A stretch of DNA of 5,629 nt from Candidatus Bipolaricaulota bacterium (GTDB lineage: Bacteria; Bipolaricaulota; Bipolaricaulia; RBG-16-55-9; DRXL01), in NCBI GenBank assembly GCA_025057405.1, contig JANWXV010000049.1:1-5629 (forward strand), read 5' to 3'. A program made the translations under genes and the position numbers. Below are positions 4,717 through 5,629 of this stretch, piece by piece. Within the stretch, counting starts at the first letter, position 1. Each line of letters begins with the position of its first letter. The notes beneath the pieces were generated by a model. That model was not told the origin of the DNA and searched no databases. It was given only the letters and a program-made list of their open reading frames with translations.

Positions 4717-5629
4717 TTGCCTGAGAAAGTGAACCATAACAGTGCTACAGCCGTTGTCGGAGAGTACGGCGTTGAACAGATCAAAGTCTTAGAAGACTTA
4801 GAGGCCGTGCGGATGCGCCCGGGGATGTACATCGGGGGCACCGGCCAAGACGGCCTGATGCACCTGATCTGGGAGATCGTAGATAACGCGATTGACGAGC
4901 ATCTGGCCGGCTCGTGCACCGAGATCAAAGTGACCGTGCACGAAGACAATCGCGTCACGGTCGAAGACAACGGGCGCGGCGTCCCCGTGGAGATCCATCC
5001 CGAAGCGGGCATTAATACGCTAGAGCTGGTCTTCACCAAGCTCCACGCCGGCGGCAAGTTCGACACCGGCGGCTACAAAGTCTCCGGGGGTCTGCACGGC
5101 GTCGGCGCTTCAGTCGTCAACGCGCTCTCGGAGTCCTTAGAGGTCGAAGTCCAGCGCAACGGTCAGCGCTACTATCAGAAGTTCTCGCGCGGTACCCCCG
5201 TCTGCGAGCTGACCCCAAACGGGCCGGCCCAAGGCACCGGCACGACCGTGACTTTCTTGCCCGACCGCCAGATCTTCGGCGAGATCAAGTATGATTTTGC
5301 GCGGCTGTCGCATCGCTTGAAAGAATTAGCCTATCTCAATCCCGGATTGACGATCTATTTGGACAATCGCGCTGCGGGGATCCAGCGCCGCTATCAGTTT
5401 GAAGGGGGAATCGCAGCTTATGTGAAAGAGCTGAATGAGGGCCGCACGCCCTTGCACCCAGACGTCATCTCGCTGCGCGACGAGTCCGAGTCGCTCTCCG
5501 TCGAAGTCGCCATGCAGTTCACCGACGAGTACGACGAGAACATCCACAGCTTTGCTAATATTATCAACACCAAAGAGGGCGGCACGCACCTGATGGGCTT
5601 CAAGACGGCCCTTACGCGCGTCTTTAACG
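4717..5629 (+). CDS. gyrB: DNA gyrase subunit B, N-terminal ATPase region (C-terminus outside window)
   Basis: GyrB supplies the ATPase and part of the cleavage core of the A2B2 gyrase that introduces negative supercoils. The 304 codons here cover the GHKL ATPase domain and most of the transducer domain; QTK, the Toprim domain and the tail of a usual 630-800 residue protein lie beyond the end. Seen: YGVEQIKVLEDLEAVRMRPGMYIG at about 17-40, N-box EIVDNAIDE at 53-61 with the expected catalytic glutamate E53, DNGRGVP at 84-90, lid region KLHAGGKFDTGGYKVSGGLHGVG at about 108-130 followed by ASVVNALS, GTGTTVTFLPD at 173-183, and NIINTKEGGTHLMGFKTALTR near the end. ParE shares this region, but HAGGKFD...YKVSGGLHGVG and the overall match favour GyrB; certainty would need the C-terminal part. 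The TTG start rests on GGGGTGA. An upstream in-frame TAA at 4693 limits extension. Confidence 0.93.
   Translation, partial: MPEKVNHNSATAVVGEYGVEQIKVLEDLEAVRMRPGMYIGGTGQDGLMHLIWEIVDNAIDEHLAGSCTEIKVTVHEDNRVTVEDNGRGVPVEIHPEAGINTLELVFTKLHAGGKFDTGGYKVSGGLHGVGASVVNALSESLEVEVQRNGQRYYQKFSRGTPVCELTPNGPAQGTGTTVTFLPDRQIFGEIKYDFARLSHRLKELAYLNPGLTIYLDNRAAGIQRRYQFEGGIAAYVKELNEGRTPLHPDVISLRDESESLSVEVAMQFTDEYDENIHSFANIINTKEGGTHLMGFKTALTRVFN

Noticed and set aside
4617..5066. 149-codon minus-strand open frame covering the corA/gyrB gap and the gyrB start
   Set aside because: It overlaps the gyrB promoter and ATPase motifs, and its serine/proline/threonine-rich sequence resembles no protein family.

Overview
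The window is bacterial chromosomal DNA with tightly packed housekeeping genes. It shows no phage, transposon, CRISPR or RNA-gene signature. GC content is moderate to high. Starts include ATG, GTG and TTG, and Shine-Dalgarno sites are of the GGAG/GGGGTGA type. The SufB form with a short NWSNDVYN segment, the BCKDH/PDH-type E1 alpha and the Thermotoga-like CorA fit a deep-branching or thermophile-like lineage. The sequence alone does not identify the phylum, so this is a weak guess.

Layout: (1) 1-1714, minus strand: sufC followed by sufB, one base apart. sufB runs out of the window at its C-terminal side. (2) 1715-1836: a compact divergent control region with two consensus TTGACA elements in a perfect 7-bp inverted repeat. 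One drives sufC and the other drives the plus-strand E1 alpha gene. An IscR-like half-palindromic motif lies in the sufC promoter spacer. (3) 1816-3536, plus strand: the alpha subunit of a thiamine-diphosphate 2-oxoacid dehydrogenase, then a small class I SAM-dependent methyltransferase whose likely GTG start overlaps the E1 alpha stop. No E1 beta, E2 or E3 gene follows. (4) 3528-3567: the convergent ends of the methyltransferase and corA are joined by a short degenerate tandem repeat of GACTC units. (5) 3565-4620, minus strand: a CorA-type magnesium channel. (6) 4621-4716: a second divergent intergenic region with a clear TATAAT promoter for the next gene. (7) 4717-5629, plus strand: the N-terminal ATPase half of DNA gyrase subunit B, cut by the window end.

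How the genes relate: SufC (ATPase) and SufB (scaffold) form the core of the SUF iron-sulfur assembly machine. The divergent E1 alpha would work in 2-oxoacid oxidation, whose E3-linked electron flow and downstream enzymes depend on Fe-S and NAD chemistry, so shared control is plausible but unproven. CorA and GyrB are independent housekeeping functions.

I did not find convincing evidence of an undescribed system. The points most worth a second look are the shared suf/E1 alpha control region, the start-codon conflicts where strong promoters overlap the 5' ends of annotated genes (a possible leaderless E1 alpha mRNA), the E1 alpha gene without its partner subunits, and the GACTC repeat between convergent genes.
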